Origin: Corynebacterium sp. NML98-0116
GTDB taxonomy: Bacteria; Actinomycetota; Actinomycetes; Mycobacteriales; Mycobacteriaceae
Reading direction: 5' to 3'
DNA: 64,000 bases
Assembly: GCF_001767255.1 (NCBI RefSeq)
Contig: NZ_CP017639.1
Span: 1,386,875-1,450,874 of the forward strand
The translations under genes and the position numbers were made by a program. The notes beneath the pieces were generated by a model, which saw only the letters and a program-made list of their open reading frames with translations, did not search any database and was not told the DNA's origin. Below are positions 25,113-33,581 of this stretch, one piece after another. Numbering within the stretch: position 1 is the stretch's first letter; each line of letters begins with the position of its first letter.

Positions 25113-26261
25113 ATGGCAAACGCAGAACTCATTTCAGAATCCCAGGTCCGCGAAGCGCTTGCTCGCGTTGACGATCCCGAAATTGGAAAACCCATTACCG
25201 AACTCGGGATGGTGGAGTCCGTACGTATCGACGGCCCCAACGTCACCGTCGGCATTTACCTCACCATCACGGGCTGCCCGATGCGTGACACCATCGAGAG
25301 CAACGTCCGCGCAGTCGTAGAGGAAATCGACGGCGTGGAGAACGTGACAGTCACGCTTCACACTATGAGCGCGGAGCAGCGTCGCGAAATGGCTTCGAAG
25401 CTGCGTGCACAGCAGCCCGGGCCCGACATCCCTTTCGCTGCCCCGTCGTCACGCACCCGGGTGTTCGCGGTAGCTTCAGGCAAAGGTGGCGTCGGCAAGT
25501 CCTCGATGACAGTGAACTTGGCCACTGCAATGGCAGCACAGGGCCTCAGCGTCGGAATTGTCGACGCCGACATTTACGGGCACTCCGTCCCTGGTCTCCT
25601 CGGCTCTTCCGACATGGGGCCGACTGTGGTCGAAGACATGATCATGCCGCCGATCGCACACGACGTCCGCCACATCTCTGTGGGGCAATTTGTGGAGGGC
25701 AATGCCCCTGTGGTGTGGCGTGGACCGATGCTCACCCGCGCAATCCAACAGTTCCTGTCTGATGTGTACTGGGGCGATCTTGACGTACTCTTCCTTGACC
25801 TTCCACCGGGGACCGGCGATGTGGCGATCACAGTGGCGCAACTGATTCCAAATGCCGAACTGCTCATTGTTACCACTCCGCAAGCAGCCGCAGCTGAGGT
25901 CGCTGAGCGTGCCGGCACAATTTCTCAGCAGACTGAGCAGCGAATTGCTGGCGTCATCGAGAACATGGCCGGGATGGTCATGCCTGACGGCTCCGTCATG
26001 AATATCTTTGGTGAAGGTGGTGGCCAGCAGGTTGCGGAGCGCCTGACCGCGCTCACAGATAGTGACGTGCCGCTGCTAGGTTCCATCCCGTTGGATCCGA
26101 AGCTACGAGAAAACGGTGACACCGGAACCCCTGTCGTCACAGCAGAACCAGACTCCCCTGCCGCTGCGGCGATCCAGGAGATCGTCACCAAGCTGAAGAT
26201 TCGCCGTAACTCACTTGCTGGCAAGTCCCTCAACCTTGGTGTGAAGCACACTGACGAATAG
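25113..26261 (+). CDS. mrp: Mrp/ApbC-family iron-sulfur cluster carrier ATPase
   Basis: 382 residues from the ATG at 25113; the frame is open upstream to 24963 but crosses the divergent gene. An N-terminal MIP18/DUF59 domain (about 8-85; TGCPMRDTI) precedes a P-loop ATPase with deviant Walker A ASGKGGVGKSS, switch DADIYGHS and a DLPPGTGD motif. Mrp proteins carry [Fe-S] clusters to apoproteins. The C-terminal CxxC that bridges the cluster in many Mrp proteins is not present: the segment after NMAGMVMPDGS lacks cysteine. A TATACT hexamer lies 10 nt before the start. Convergent with tatB, 11 bp apart. Confidence 0.92.
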   Translation: MANAELISESQVREALARVDDPEIGKPITELGMVESVRIDGPNVTVGIYLTITGCPMRDTIESNVRAVVEEIDGVENVTVTLHTMSAEQRREMASKLRAQQPGPDIPFAAPSSRTRVFAVASGKGGVGKSSMTVNLATAMAAQGLSVGIVDADIYGHSVPGLLGSSDMGPTVVEDMIMPPIAHDVRHISVGQFVEGNAPVVWRGPMLTRAIQQFLSDVYWGDLDVLFLDLPPGTGDVAITVAQLIPNAELLIVTTPQAAAAEVAERAGTISQQTEQRIAGVIENMAGMVMPDGSVMNIFGEGGGQQVAERLTALTDSDVPLLGSIPLDPKLRENGDTGTPVVTAEPDSPAAAAIQEIVTKLKIRRNSLAGKSLNLGVKHTDE

Positions 26262-26272
26262 ATCGGTGGAAA

Positions 26273-26692
26273 CTAGGTAACGTCAGCCCAGGAGAATCCC
26301 CCTCCACTGGGCTGCCCCCCGTCCTCCGGCCCTTTCTTTGCTCTGGACTGTGGCTTTGATGGTTGGCGAGCCGGAGGCGCATCGTCTTCCATCATTTTGC
26401 GCGGATCAAAACTTTCGAGAAATTCCTCGTCATCTTCGAAGAAAAACTTCGCCATCGCGCGCTTTGGCCCCATAGACGCGTACTGCGACACCGTATCCAG
26501 TGGCTTGCGTAGCTCCTCAAACTCCTCGAGCTCACCGTTGAGCTCCCGCTTCGCGTTGTTGATCGCCTTGCGCGCAGCGTAAATGGCTGCGCGGACATCC
26601 TCGATAACGCTTGGGAGCCGCTCCGGACCAATCACAATGAGGCCGATGATCAGGATGAAAAAGACTTCACCCCAGCCAATACTGGAAAACAC
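26273..26692 (-). CDS. tatB: Sec-independent protein translocase TatB
   Basis: 139 residues, GTG start. MFSSIGWGEVFFILIIGLIVIGPERLPSVIEDV shows the TatA/B transmembrane helix, hinge Gly-Pro-Glu-Arg-Leu-Pro and the start of the amphipathic helix; the long charged tail (90-139) distinguishes TatB from TatA. TatB with TatC recognises twin-arginine signal peptides. It lies 10 bp downstream of the anti-sigma factor gene in the order sigE-anti-sigma-tatB; in M. tuberculosis an htrA gene sits between the last two but here none does. Confidence 0.93.
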   Translation of the reverse strand: MFSSIGWGEVFFILIIGLIVIGPERLPSVIEDVRAAIYAARKAINNAKRELNGELEEFEELRKPLDTVSQYASMGPKRAMAKFFFEDDEEFLESFDPRKMMEDDAPPARQPSKPQSRAKKGPEDGGQPSGGGFSWADVT

Positions 26693-26702
26693 GGATCACA
26701 TC

Positions 26703-27044
26703 CTACTCTCGGTGCCGCAGCGCCCGAAGCGTGGCGTCAACGGCGGCCACAATCGGTGATCGTTCCTTGTGATGAGCATCTTCACCGCAAGGCTCGGCAG
26801 GTTGCATCTCGTGGCACAGGCCGCTGAGCTTCGCCACCAGCGAATCTGGGGCTCGCAGGTCGTCATCCTTGCAGGCCTTTACACGTGCGGACGCTCGCCG
26901 CTGCACAAGAACATCTTGGAAGCACTCTGGGCACTCCAACATATGTTTCATAGCGCGACGGCTTGCAGAGCGCGAAAGTTCACCGTCTGCGAAAGCTGCA
27001 ATTGCTTCAGGGTTCAAATGCTCAGTGGAACAAAACGCTCGCAT
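26703..27044 (-). CDS. rseA: zinc-binding anti-sigma-E factor (CseE/RseA type)
   Basis: 113 residues from the ATG at 27044, chosen because AAAGGAG lies 8 nt upstream (a TTG at 27074 extends the frame but has no ribosome site). The ZAS zinc motif is His34-x3-Cys38-x2-Cys41 in KHMLECPECFQ, with CSTEHLNPEAIAAFADGEL before it as in C. glutamicum CseE. No membrane helix: a soluble anti-sigma factor that would hold SigE inactive until envelope or surface stress alters the zinc site. The gene starts 45 bp after sigE. Confidence 0.9.
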   Translation of the reverse strand: MRAFCSTEHLNPEAIAAFADGELSRSASRRAMKHMLECPECFQDVLVQRRASARVKACKDDDLRAPDSLVAKLSGLCHEMQPAEPCGEDAHHKERSPIVAAVDATLRALRHRE

Positions 27045-27089
27045 CGGTAACGCTCCTTTCGCATCCGTAGTCAACCACTATCTCGCGCC

Positions 27090-27713
27090 CTAGCGTAGTC
27101 GAATTAACTCTTCGGTGGCGACGTCATGCCGCGCCTGCTCCTCGAGCGATTCACGCAGCTGAGTTCTACCGCGATGGATGCGTGAACGGACGGTACCCAT
27201 CTTGACTCCAAGCGTCTCAGCGATTTCTTCGTACGTCATACCGACGACATCGCAAAGCACCACGGCAACGCGGAAGTCCGGACTCAATTCATCGAGTGCG
27301 TGCTGCAGGGCAGGATCGAGGTGCGCGACGTTATACGCCTGCTCCGGAGTCATATCAGTGCCGGGAACGCGCTCATAGTCTTCCGGGAGTGCTTCCATCC
27401 GGATCTTCGCCCGGTGGCGCACCATATCAAGGAACAGATTCGTTGTAATCCGATGAAGCCAGCCACCGAACGCACCCGGTTGGTAACTCTTTAAGTTACG
27501 GAACACGCGGATGAAGGTTTCTTGCGTAAGATCTTCCGCGTCGTGCTGGTTACCTGAAAGACGGTACGCAAGGCGATACACACTGTCGGCGTGCTCTGCG
27601 ACGAGCTCAGCCCACGAAGGCATCGCCCCCACCCCGGCATCAAATGCAGCCGTACCGCGCAAATCTTCGGGCGCGACGGAATCATGTTGGGCGGCAGCAT
27701 CATCAGGTTGCAT
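27090..27713 (-). CDS. sigE: ECF RNA polymerase sigma factor SigE
   Basis: 207 residues. Region 2 (about 38-105: [29 protein letters not shown]) and region 4 (about 140-195: [24 protein letters not shown] then [11 protein letters not shown]) are both complete. An N-terminal extension DLRGTAAFD is typical of the actinobacterial SigE group, which governs surface and heat stress genes. The ATG at 27713 fits length in relatives. Upstream of its anti-sigma gene and divergent from the O-methyltransferase gene, the same arrangement as Rv1220c/Rv1221/Rv1222. Confidence 0.95.
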   Translation of the reverse strand: MQPDDAAAQHDSVAPEDLRGTAAFDAGVGAMPSWAELVAEHADSVYRLAYRLSGNQHDAEDLTQETFIRVFRNLKSYQPGAFGGWLHRITTNLFLDMVRHRAKIRMEALPEDYERVPGTDMTPEQAYNVAHLDPALQHALDELSPDFRVAVVLCDVVGMTYEEIAETLGVKMGTVRSRIHRGRTQLRESLEEQARHDVATEELIRLR

Positions 27714-27811
27714 GCTTCATATTGTGGCAGATTGAAATCGCATTCACCAAAGGAAAATCCGTAAAGGTTACTGCATGCGCGTAGCGCACACGCTGTGAAG
27801 ACAGTTCTGGT

Positions 27812-27817
27812 TATGAT
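27812..27817 (+). promoter_or_regulatory. -10 hexamer of a leaderless transcript for the O-methyltransferase gene
   Basis: TATGAT ends 7 nt before the GTG at 27825, the same arrangement as at 8842-8855. The in-frame ATG at 27813 is inside the hexamer. Confidence 0.5.
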
Positions 27818-27824
27818 GTTGGCT

Positions 27825-28508
27825 GTGAGTGCGACCGCTTTTGATCAGTTGACGAATTACATCCATCAGTCTTTCACTGATGCCGAGCAACAGCCGTTCC
27901 CTGCTGCTTTCCGCGAAGCGTTGAAGTACGCCAGCGTAGAAGCGCAGGAGAACGGAGTCCGTGCGCCGTCGGTCATCGTCGGCACGTTACTTTCGACGCT
28001 CGCTGCAGCCTGCCCAAGTGGTCAGTCGCAAGGCGCAGTCGCCATCACTCCGGCTGCGGGCGTCGTCGGGCTCCACCTGCTGCGTGGTCTTCCAGAGCGC
28101 GCATCGCTTACCTGCATCGAACCCGAGGTCACGCTACAAACCGGCGCAAAGGAGGCATTCCGTGCCGCCGAGTACCCAACTTCCCGCACACGTTTCCTCA
28201 CCGCGCGCCCGCTTGAGGTTATGGGCAGGCTTGCGAACGACGCCTACCACCTCGTTTACGCGGATGTCTCGCCGATCGAGTTCACCGCGGTTATTGATGC
28301 CGCGTGGCCGCTCCTCAGCGAGGGCGGCACGCTGATTCTCGCCGACTCTCTGCTGGACGGTACTGTCAGCGATTCGACACGCAGGGACCGCGAAACCGAG
28401 GCAGCACGAGAGGCAGATAGGTATGTGAGCAGCCTCGCCGCCGACCACGGAGCGCTCGTAGCTCGCCTGCCTCTCGACGGTGGCCTGACCATCATTACGA
28501 AGCGCTAG
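27825..28508 (+). CDS. O-methyltransferase family protein (Rv1220c-like)
   Basis: 227 residues from the GTG at 27825, selected from the promoter position; a GTG at 27795 or ATGs at 27813/27816 are alternatives. SAM-dependent Rossmann fold: AITPAAGVVGLHLLRGL replaces the usual glycine-rich motif I, then TCIEPEV, HLVYADVSPIEF and a C-terminal strand pair LADSLLDGTV. The order resembles caffeoyl-CoA/small-molecule O-methyltransferases and the M. tuberculosis neighbour of sigE, Rv1220c. Substrate unknown. Divergent from sigE. Confidence 0.82.
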   Translation: MSATAFDQLTNYIHQSFTDAEQQPFPAAFREALKYASVEAQENGVRAPSVIVGTLLSTLAAACPSGQSQGAVAITPAAGVVGLHLLRGLPERASLTCIEPEVTLQTGAKEAFRAAEYPTSRTRFLTARPLEVMGRLANDAYHLVYADVSPIEFTAVIDAAWPLLSEGGTLILADSLLDGTVSDSTRRDRETEAAREADRYVSSLAADHGALVARLPLDGGLTIITKR

Positions 28509-28525
28509 CTCTACGTACGCACGAA

Positions 28526-28566
28526 CAAGGCCCGCTCGAACTTCGCTGAGCTTCGAGCGGGCCTTG
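28526..28566. terminator. bidirectional terminator between O-methyltransferase gene and glgC
   Basis: CAAGGCCCGCTCGAA and TTCGAGCGGGCCTTG form a perfect 15-bp stem with an 11-nt loop, placed between two convergent genes (stops at 28508 and 28581). Confidence 0.8.
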
Positions 28567-28580
28567 CCTATGAGTGTCAG

Positions 28581-29804
28581 TTATTCCTGCACCACCTGAT
28601 TTTTGCCGACGACCACTACGCCGTTGTCCGAAACAGTGTAGCGTTTGCGGTCCTTTTCAAGGTCGACGCCAATAATTTCACCGTCAGCTACGTAGACGTT
28701 CTTATCGAGGATGCAGTGGCGGACCACCGCCCCTTTACCGATGCGCACACCTGGCATCAGCACAGAACCTTCAACGGTCGCGCCTTCCTCAACACGCACA
28801 TCCGTGGAAAGCACTGAATTGCGTACGGTAGCGCCCGAGATGATTGATCCCGACGCCACCATCGACTCCTGTGCGATACCGCCCACGACGAACTTCGCTG
28901 GTGGAAGGTTGCCGTCCTCTGTGGAGTGAATCGGCCACGCCGAGTTGTACAAGTTGAACACTGGGTACGAAGAGATGAGGTCCATGTGCGCCTCGTAGAA
29001 AGAATCAATCGTACCGACATCTCGCCAGTATCCCTTGTCGCGCTTTGTCGCGCCGGGTACTTCGTTCTGCGAGAAGTCGTACACGTTTGCTTCGCCCTTG
29101 CGCACGAAGTACGGGATGATGTCGCCACCCATATCGTGATCAGAGTCCTCGTTCTGCTCGTCCTCGAGCAGCGCTTGAATCAGTGGTTCCGTAGAGAATA
29201 CGTAGTTACCCATCGAAGCGAACGTCATATCCGGATCGTCCGGGGTTCCTGGTGGATCCGCGGGCTTCTCCAAAAACTCGGTGATGGTGCCGTCCTCTTC
29301 GGACTGGATGCAGCCGAACGCCGTAGCTTCTGATCGAGGCACGCGGATACCGGCCACCGTTGCAGCCTTGCCTGACTTGATGTGGTTCTCCACCATCTGC
29401 GAAGGATCCATCCGGTAGACGTGGTCTGCACCAAAGACCAGCACGTAATCCGGCTTATCGTCGTAAATGAGGTTGAGCGACTGCACAATCGCGTCTGCAG
29501 AGCCGTTGTACCAGCGCTTGCCACGACGTTGCTGCGCCGGCACCGATGCGATGTACTGCGGAGTCGGGCCAGATACGTTCCAAGCCGTCGCCACGTGCCG
29601 GTCCAGCGAGTGCGACTTGTACTGTGTCAACACTGCGATTCGCATGTACCCAGCGTTGACCAAGTTCGACAGAACAAAATCAATTAATCGATAGTTGCCT
29701 CCAAAAGGAACGGCCGGTTTAGCTCGGTCCGCGGTCAACGGAAACAGGCGCTTCCCTTCGCCACCGGCAAGGACAATTGCAAGTACTCTAGGCTGACTTC
29801 TCAC
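28581..29804 (-). CDS. glgC: glucose-1-phosphate adenylyltransferase
   Basis: 407 residues, GTG start. Nucleotidyltransferase core opens with [16 protein letters not shown], then [28 protein letters not shown] and a C-terminal left-handed beta-helix domain (about 300-400) with hexapeptide-like repeats. It makes ADP-glucose for glycogen synthesis and is normally the regulated step. Divergent from glgA across a 121-bp gap. TAGGCT at 7 nt before the start suggests a leaderless message. Confidence 0.96.
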   Translation of the reverse strand: MRSQPRVLAIVLAGGEGKRLFPLTADRAKPAVPFGGNYRLIDFVLSNLVNAGYMRIAVLTQYKSHSLDRHVATAWNVSGPTPQYIASVPAQQRRGKRWYNGSADAIVQSLNLIYDDKPDYVLVFGADHVYRMDPSQMVENHIKSGKAATVAGIRVPRSEATAFGCIQSEEDGTITEFLEKPADPPGTPDDPDMTFASMGNYVFSTEPLIQALLEDEQNEDSDHDMGGDIIPYFVRKGEANVYDFSQNEVPGATKRDKGYWRDVGTIDSFYEAHMDLISSYPVFNLYNSAWPIHSTEDGNLPPAKFVVGGIAQESMVASGSIISGATVRNSVLSTDVRVEEGATVEGSVLMPGVRIGKGAVVRHCILDKNVYVADGEIIGVDLEKDRKRYTVSDNGVVVVGKNQVVQE

Positions 29805-29811
29805 GCTTCCG

Positions 29812-29817
29812 AGCCTA
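29812..29817 (-). promoter_or_regulatory. -10 hexamer of a leaderless transcript for glgC
   Basis: On the minus strand TAGGCT ends 7 nt before the GTG at 29804. A GGAAG within those 7 nt is too near the start to act as a usual ribosome site. Confidence 0.4.
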
Positions 29818-29911
29818 TTGAAAACTTCGTGACCTTGCAGCCTTTTGCCTCCTAAAGTGGGCAGCGCTACATTTCAGTTTTTGCTTTCCTGCACCGACGT
29901 GAATTCGTCAC

Positions 29912-29917
29912 TATGCT
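29912..29917 (+). promoter_or_regulatory. -10 hexamer of a leaderless transcript for glgA
   Basis: TATGCT ends 8 nt before the ATG at 29926. An imperfect dyad GTGA-n5-TCAC abuts it upstream (29899-29911). Confidence 0.45.
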
Positions 29918-29925
29918 CGGGCGGT

Positions 29926-31083
29926 ATGAGAGTCGGAATGATGACCAAAGAGTATCCTCCCGAGATTTACGGGGGAGCCGGAGTCCACGTCACAGAGCTC
30001 ACTCGCTTTATGCGGGAGATCGTTGACGTCGATGTTCACTGCATGGGCACTCCCCGCGACATGAAGGACGTTTACGTCCACGGGGTTGACCCTGCCCTTG
30101 AAAACGCGAACGGTGCCATCAAGACCTTATCGACGGGCCTTCGGATCGCCCACGCCGCCAACAATGTTGACGTGGCTCACTCCCATACGTGGTACGCCGG
30201 GCTCGGTGGCCACCTCACAGGCCTCCTCTACGACATTCCGCACGTTGTCACTGCGCACTCTCTCGAGCCTGACCGCCCTTGGAAGCGCGAGCAGCTCGGC
30301 GGTGGCTACAACGTTTCCTCGTGGAGCGAGAAGAACGCTTTCGAGAATGCGGACGCAGTCATTGCCGTTTCCGCGGGTATGAAAGAAGCCATCCTTCGTG
30401 CCTACCCGAGCATCCCGGCGGACAAGATTCACGTCGTACTCAACGGCATCGATCCGGCAAAGTGGTACCCCACCGAGGGAACCGTCCTGACAGACCTCGG
30501 TGTAGACCCGGCGAAGCCGATCGTCGCGTTCGTCGGTCGAATCACGCGCCAAAAGGGCGTCGCGCACCTCCTCAAGGCGGCGTCGCACTTTGAGGAAGAC
30601 GTCCAGCTCGTGCTGTGCGCAGGTGCGCCTGATACACCGGAGATCGCCGCAGAGACGAAGGGGCTCGTCGAAAAGCTACAATCTGAGCGCGATGGTGTGT
30701 TCTGGGTACAGGACATGTTGCCGGCAGAAAAGATCCGCGAAGTCTACTCCGCAGCCGACGTCTTTGTGTGCCCGTCAATCTACGAGCCGCTTGGCATCGT
30801 GAACTTGGAGGCCATGGCATGCGAAACCGCTGTTGTGGCATCTCGCGTGGGTGGCATCCCGGAGGTCGTCGTGGATGGTGAGACGGGTGTGCTCGTTGAC
30901 TACGACAAAACGCAGCCGGAAGCCTTCGAGCGGAATCTCGCCGAGGCAGTCAACCGGGTGGCTGGTGACAAGGATCTCTCCCGAAGGCTGGGCCAAGCTG
31001 GCCTGACGCGCGCCCGCAATGACTTCTCGTGGAAGACAATTGCGCAAGACACCGTCAAGATCTACGAACAACTCACGAAATAA
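29926..31083 (+). CDS. glgA: glycogen synthase/alpha-glucosyltransferase GlgA
   Basis: 385 residues from the ATG at 29926; this gives MRVGMMTKEYPPEIYGGAGV, the usual N terminus of actinobacterial GlgA (the frame is open back to 29845). GT4-type GT-B fold: N-terminal KEYPPEIYGGAGVHVTEL, then FVGRITRQKG and the C-terminal sugar-nucleotide site SIYEPLGIVNLEAMACE. It elongates alpha-glucan or makes maltose-1-phosphate from ADP-glucose in related actinobacteria. Divergently paired with glgC and followed 24 bp later by the GH32-like gene. Confidence 0.93.
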   Translation: MRVGMMTKEYPPEIYGGAGVHVTELTRFMREIVDVDVHCMGTPRDMKDVYVHGVDPALENANGAIKTLSTGLRIAHAANNVDVAHSHTWYAGLGGHLTGLLYDIPHVVTAHSLEPDRPWKREQLGGGYNVSSWSEKNAFENADAVIAVSAGMKEAILRAYPSIPADKIHVVLNGIDPAKWYPTEGTVLTDLGVDPAKPIVAFVGRITRQKGVAHLLKAASHFEEDVQLVLCAGAPDTPEIAAETKGLVEKLQSERDGVFWVQDMLPAEKIREVYSAADVFVCPSIYEPLGIVNLEAMACETAVVASRVGGIPEVVVDGETGVLVDYDKTQPEAFERNLAEAVNRVAGDKDLSRRLGQAGLTRARNDFSWKTIAQDTVKIYEQLTK

Positions 31084-31107
31084 CGCAGGGGTGAACACCA
31101 CTTAACG

Positions 31108-32496
31108 ATGAGTACTTTCCGACCAGAACTTCACGTCACCGCAGACAGTGGCATCCTCGAGGGGCCAGCTGGTGCCATTTTCGACGGGCGCGAAGGAGAA
31201 AACAATTGGCATATTTTCTACCAATACCGCCCCACACCCGAAGCCCCGAGCCGCTGGGGCCACAACGTCAGCGACGGCGACCCGTTTAGCTGGGTCGAAT
31301 GCAACGATGCCATCGTCCCCGCCGGTGGCGAATCCGCGGTTCGAGCAGGTGCCGTAATTGGTGCGCCGGAAGGCATCTACCTGTACTTCACTTCAGCAAC
31401 TGCTGCTGGCAACACCATCCAGCTCGCCCACGCGCCTGAGCTGGAAGGGCTGTGCGATGAACTCCTCGAAGATACAAACGCCACACCTGGCGTGCAGCGA
31501 CTTGGCGATATCGTCGAGGACACGCCTGAGTACAACAACTTCCGCTCGCCCTGCGTCGTTCCTGACTGGAAAGATGACGAGCGCGAGGAGCACGATGGCT
31601 GGCTCATGCTGGCGATCACGGGCAGCGTCGATACGCCGAAGCCAGTCGTGCTTCGCTCTATCGATGGCGTTGAGTGGCGCTTCGAAGGACCTCTCACTTT
31701 TGATGGCGACCCCGGAATCGACCTCGATGAGACGCTGGTAGCGCCACGTATTTGCAGGCTCCGCGATGAAGTTGATTCCAAGATCTACGACGTCTTCTTC
31801 TTCACGCTTGAGCGCGGTGGCAAAGACCGTTCGGCCTACATCATCGGCAAGCTGGAGAACAACACGTTCCGGGTAACCACACCTGCACAGGCGCTCGATT
31901 TCGGGCACGATTTCACTCGCCCCCGCAACACCAACTACCTCCCGGTTGCGATGGACCCGGCGCAGCGCTACCAAGGCACCTATCTCTTTGGCTTTATGAC
32001 GCCCTCTGGCCGCCAAGGGTCCCCGACGAAAGAGCCGAACTGGGAAACCGAAGGCTGGGCAAATACGCTCACACTGCCACGCTATGTCACGCTCCAGGAT
32101 GGTCACCTGTACCAGGTACCTGCGCCAGGGCTCCCCGAGGCGGTGAGCACGACGCGCGGCGCCCATTTGTGGACTGCGCTATGCGAGATCTCCGCAGGTG
32201 GCAGTGTCGTCGCTGAGATTGTCGACGGTAATGGTGAGGTCGCAGCTCGGGTCACCCATGCTGGCGACAAGCTCACCGTCGATCGATTCGATGGCCAAGT
32301 TGCGGAAGCCGAAATCGGCGAGGACGAGGAAGATACCATCACGGTTATCGTGGACGGTTCGACGCTCGAGGTCTATGCCGACGGCGGTGCAGTAGTGATG
32401 TCCTCGCGCATCTGGCCGGAGAACGGATGCATCGGCATCCGCTCCCGCGCAAAGGGCGACGCCAGCATCTTGAACGAGTGGCGTCGTAGTCGCTAG
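31108..32496 (+). CDS. GH32-like beta-fructosidase-fold protein lacking the nucleophile
   Basis: 462 residues. Overall order fits glycoside hydrolase family 32 (sucrose-6-phosphate hydrolase-like): an N-terminal five-bladed propeller region with WHIFYQYRPTPEAPSRWGH and a C-terminal beta-sandwich (about 375-460; IVDGSTLEVYADGG is the family's ending signature). The catalytic WMNDPNG motif reads ILEGPAG (16-22), so the nucleophile Asp is Gly19; the FRDP motif reads FRSP (145-148). An acid/base Glu may survive in DLDETLVAPR. Likely an inactive carbohydrate-binding relative or an enzyme with changed chemistry. Placed 24 bp after glgA, so probably co-transcribed. Confidence 0.8.
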   Translation: MSTFRPELHVTADSGILEGPAGAIFDGREGENNWHIFYQYRPTPEAPSRWGHNVSDGDPFSWVECNDAIVPAGGESAVRAGAVIGAPEGIYLYFTSATAAGNTIQLAHAPELEGLCDELLEDTNATPGVQRLGDIVEDTPEYNNFRSPCVVPDWKDDEREEHDGWLMLAITGSVDTPKPVVLRSIDGVEWRFEGPLTFDGDPGIDLDETLVAPRICRLRDEVDSKIYDVFFFTLERGGKDRSAYIIGKLENNTFRVTTPAQALDFGHDFTRPRNTNYLPVAMDPAQRYQGTYLFGFMTPSGRQGSPTKEPNWETEGWANTLTLPRYVTLQDGHLYQVPAPGLPEAVSTTRGAHLWTALCEISAGGSVVAEIVDGNGEVAARVTHAGDKLTVDRFDGQVAEAEIGEDEEDTITVIVDGSTLEVYADGGAVVMSSRIWPENGCIGIRSRAKGDASILNEWRRSR

Positions 32497-32517
32497 GTGC
32501 TTCCTGAGCGGAACGGC

Positions 32518-33381
32518 TTACGCCTTGCGCAGGCGCACGAGCTGTGCATGCGCGGTTACGGTCATGTGATCCGGCAGGGCGTCAAGACGACGCGCCAACT
32601 CGCCCCGCTCAATGTGGCGGGCGGATGGGCTCATTCCGACCTGGGCCGCGATAGATTCGCGGTCCAAACGCATCGGGAAGACAAGTTCCTTTGGGTCTTC
32701 GGCCAGCTCCAGGTGGCCCTCTGACTGCTCGACGAGGCGGTCCAGCTTGCCGGGCTCGACGCCTAAGATACCGAGGGGTTCACGCAGCTCATCGAGGTGG
32801 CCTTGATCCGCAATGAGCGCTACAACCTGGCCGTCATCCGCAAGCACGCGAGCGAATTCTGCTGGGTTACGCGGGGCAAACACCACGGTAATCGCGTGGA
32901 TGCTCCCGGTCGCAATTGGAAGCTGTTGCCACACATCGGCCACAATCGAGCCGATTCGCGGATGTGCCTTTGCAAGATACTTCGCAGCTGGAACCGAGAT
33001 ATCAAGTCCGACGCCGCGCGCGCCAACCACGGAGTCCAGGGTGTGCGACAGGTAGTAGCCGGTCCCCGCGCCAACCTCGAGGATCGCCGGGTGGTCTTCC
33101 TCAGGCGCGCTGAGGTCAAGCACGTGTTCTACGTGCTCCGTCATCGCTTCAACGAACGGGGCGAAGTGCCCCTGCGACAAAAATGACTCGCGGGAGAGGA
33201 CCATCTCCAACGAGTCACCGACATGTTGCAGACCTTTTCCGCTCGCCAGCGTAACGTAGCCCTGCTTCGCCACATCGTACGAGTGGCCACTTTCGGAAAC
33301 GAGGCGTGAAAACTCCTCTTCACCACAAAGAGGGGTAAGGTCTATAGGATCTGCCAGCACATCAATTATGTCTTTGAGCAT
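32518..33381 (-). CDS. RlmA-family 23S rRNA guanine-N1 methyltransferase-like protein
   Basis: 287 residues. N-terminal PLCGEEEFSRLVSESGHSYDVAKQGYVTL matches the zinc-finger module of RlmA (CPLC..C...H.FD.AKEGYVNLL), but two of four zinc ligands are absent (Cys19 and His33 remain; the first Cys is Thr, the third Ser). The methyltransferase core has ILEVGAGTGYYL (motif I), VGLDIS, and TVVFAPRNPAEFARVLADDG. Enzymes of this family methylate G745 or G748 of 23S rRNA, the latter giving tylosin resistance in some. Activity is plausible because motif I is intact. TAATAT lies 7 nt before the ATG. Confidence 0.82.
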   Translation of the reverse strand: MLKDIIDVLADPIDLTPLCGEEEFSRLVSESGHSYDVAKQGYVTLASGKGLQHVGDSLEMVLSRESFLSQGHFAPFVEAMTEHVEHVLDLSAPEEDHPAILEVGAGTGYYLSHTLDSVVGARGVGLDISVPAAKYLAKAHPRIGSIVADVWQQLPIATGSIHAITVVFAPRNPAEFARVLADDGQVVALIADQGHLDELREPLGILGVEPGKLDRLVEQSEGHLELAEDPKELVFPMRLDRESIAAQVGMSPSARHIERGELARRLDALPDHMTVTAHAQLVRLRKA

Positions 33382-33388
33382 GCTGGAT

Positions 33389-33394
33389 ATATTA
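33389..33394 (-). promoter_or_regulatory. -10 hexamer of a leaderless transcript for the RlmA-like gene
   Basis: On the minus strand TAATAT ends 7 nt before the ATG at 33381. It lies about 20 bp beyond the stop of the DUF3117 gene. Confidence 0.45.
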
Positions 33395-33413
33395 CCTTAA
33401 GTTTAGAGAATTC

Positions 33414-33581
33414 TTATCCTACGGCTTCAATCAGCAGATTTCCGAGCTCAGTTGCCTCTTCCTTGCTCATCTCGATGACCAGGCGGCCGCCCCCGTCGGA
33501 CGGAATTCTCATGACAATCTTCCGGCTTTCTTCTGCGGCTTCCATTGGTCCATTACCGGTGCGCGGCTTCATTGCTGCCAT
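33414..33581 (-). CDS. DUF3117 protein (Rv1211-like)
   Basis: 55 residues: begins MAAMKPRTGNGPMEAAEE, then RKIVMRIPSDGGGRLVIEMS and ends KEEATELGNLLIEAVG. This is the small actinobacterial DUF3117 family, whose members start MAAMKPRTG and are 50-56 residues long; function unknown. GAAGGAG lies 9 nt before the ATG. The start codon is inside the 3' end of the DivIVA-like gene, a 29-bp overlap in another frame. Same position as Rv1211 next to glgA/gpgS in M. tuberculosis. Confidence 0.9.
   Translation of the reverse strand: MAAMKPRTGNGPMEAAEESRKIVMRIPSDGGGRLVIEMSKEEATELGNLLIEAVG

Noticed and set aside
29898..29911. GlxR (CRP-like) site between glgC and glgA
   Set aside because: CGTGA and TCAC are spaced by 5 nt where GlxR sites need TGTGA-n6-TCACA, and the first base does not match.
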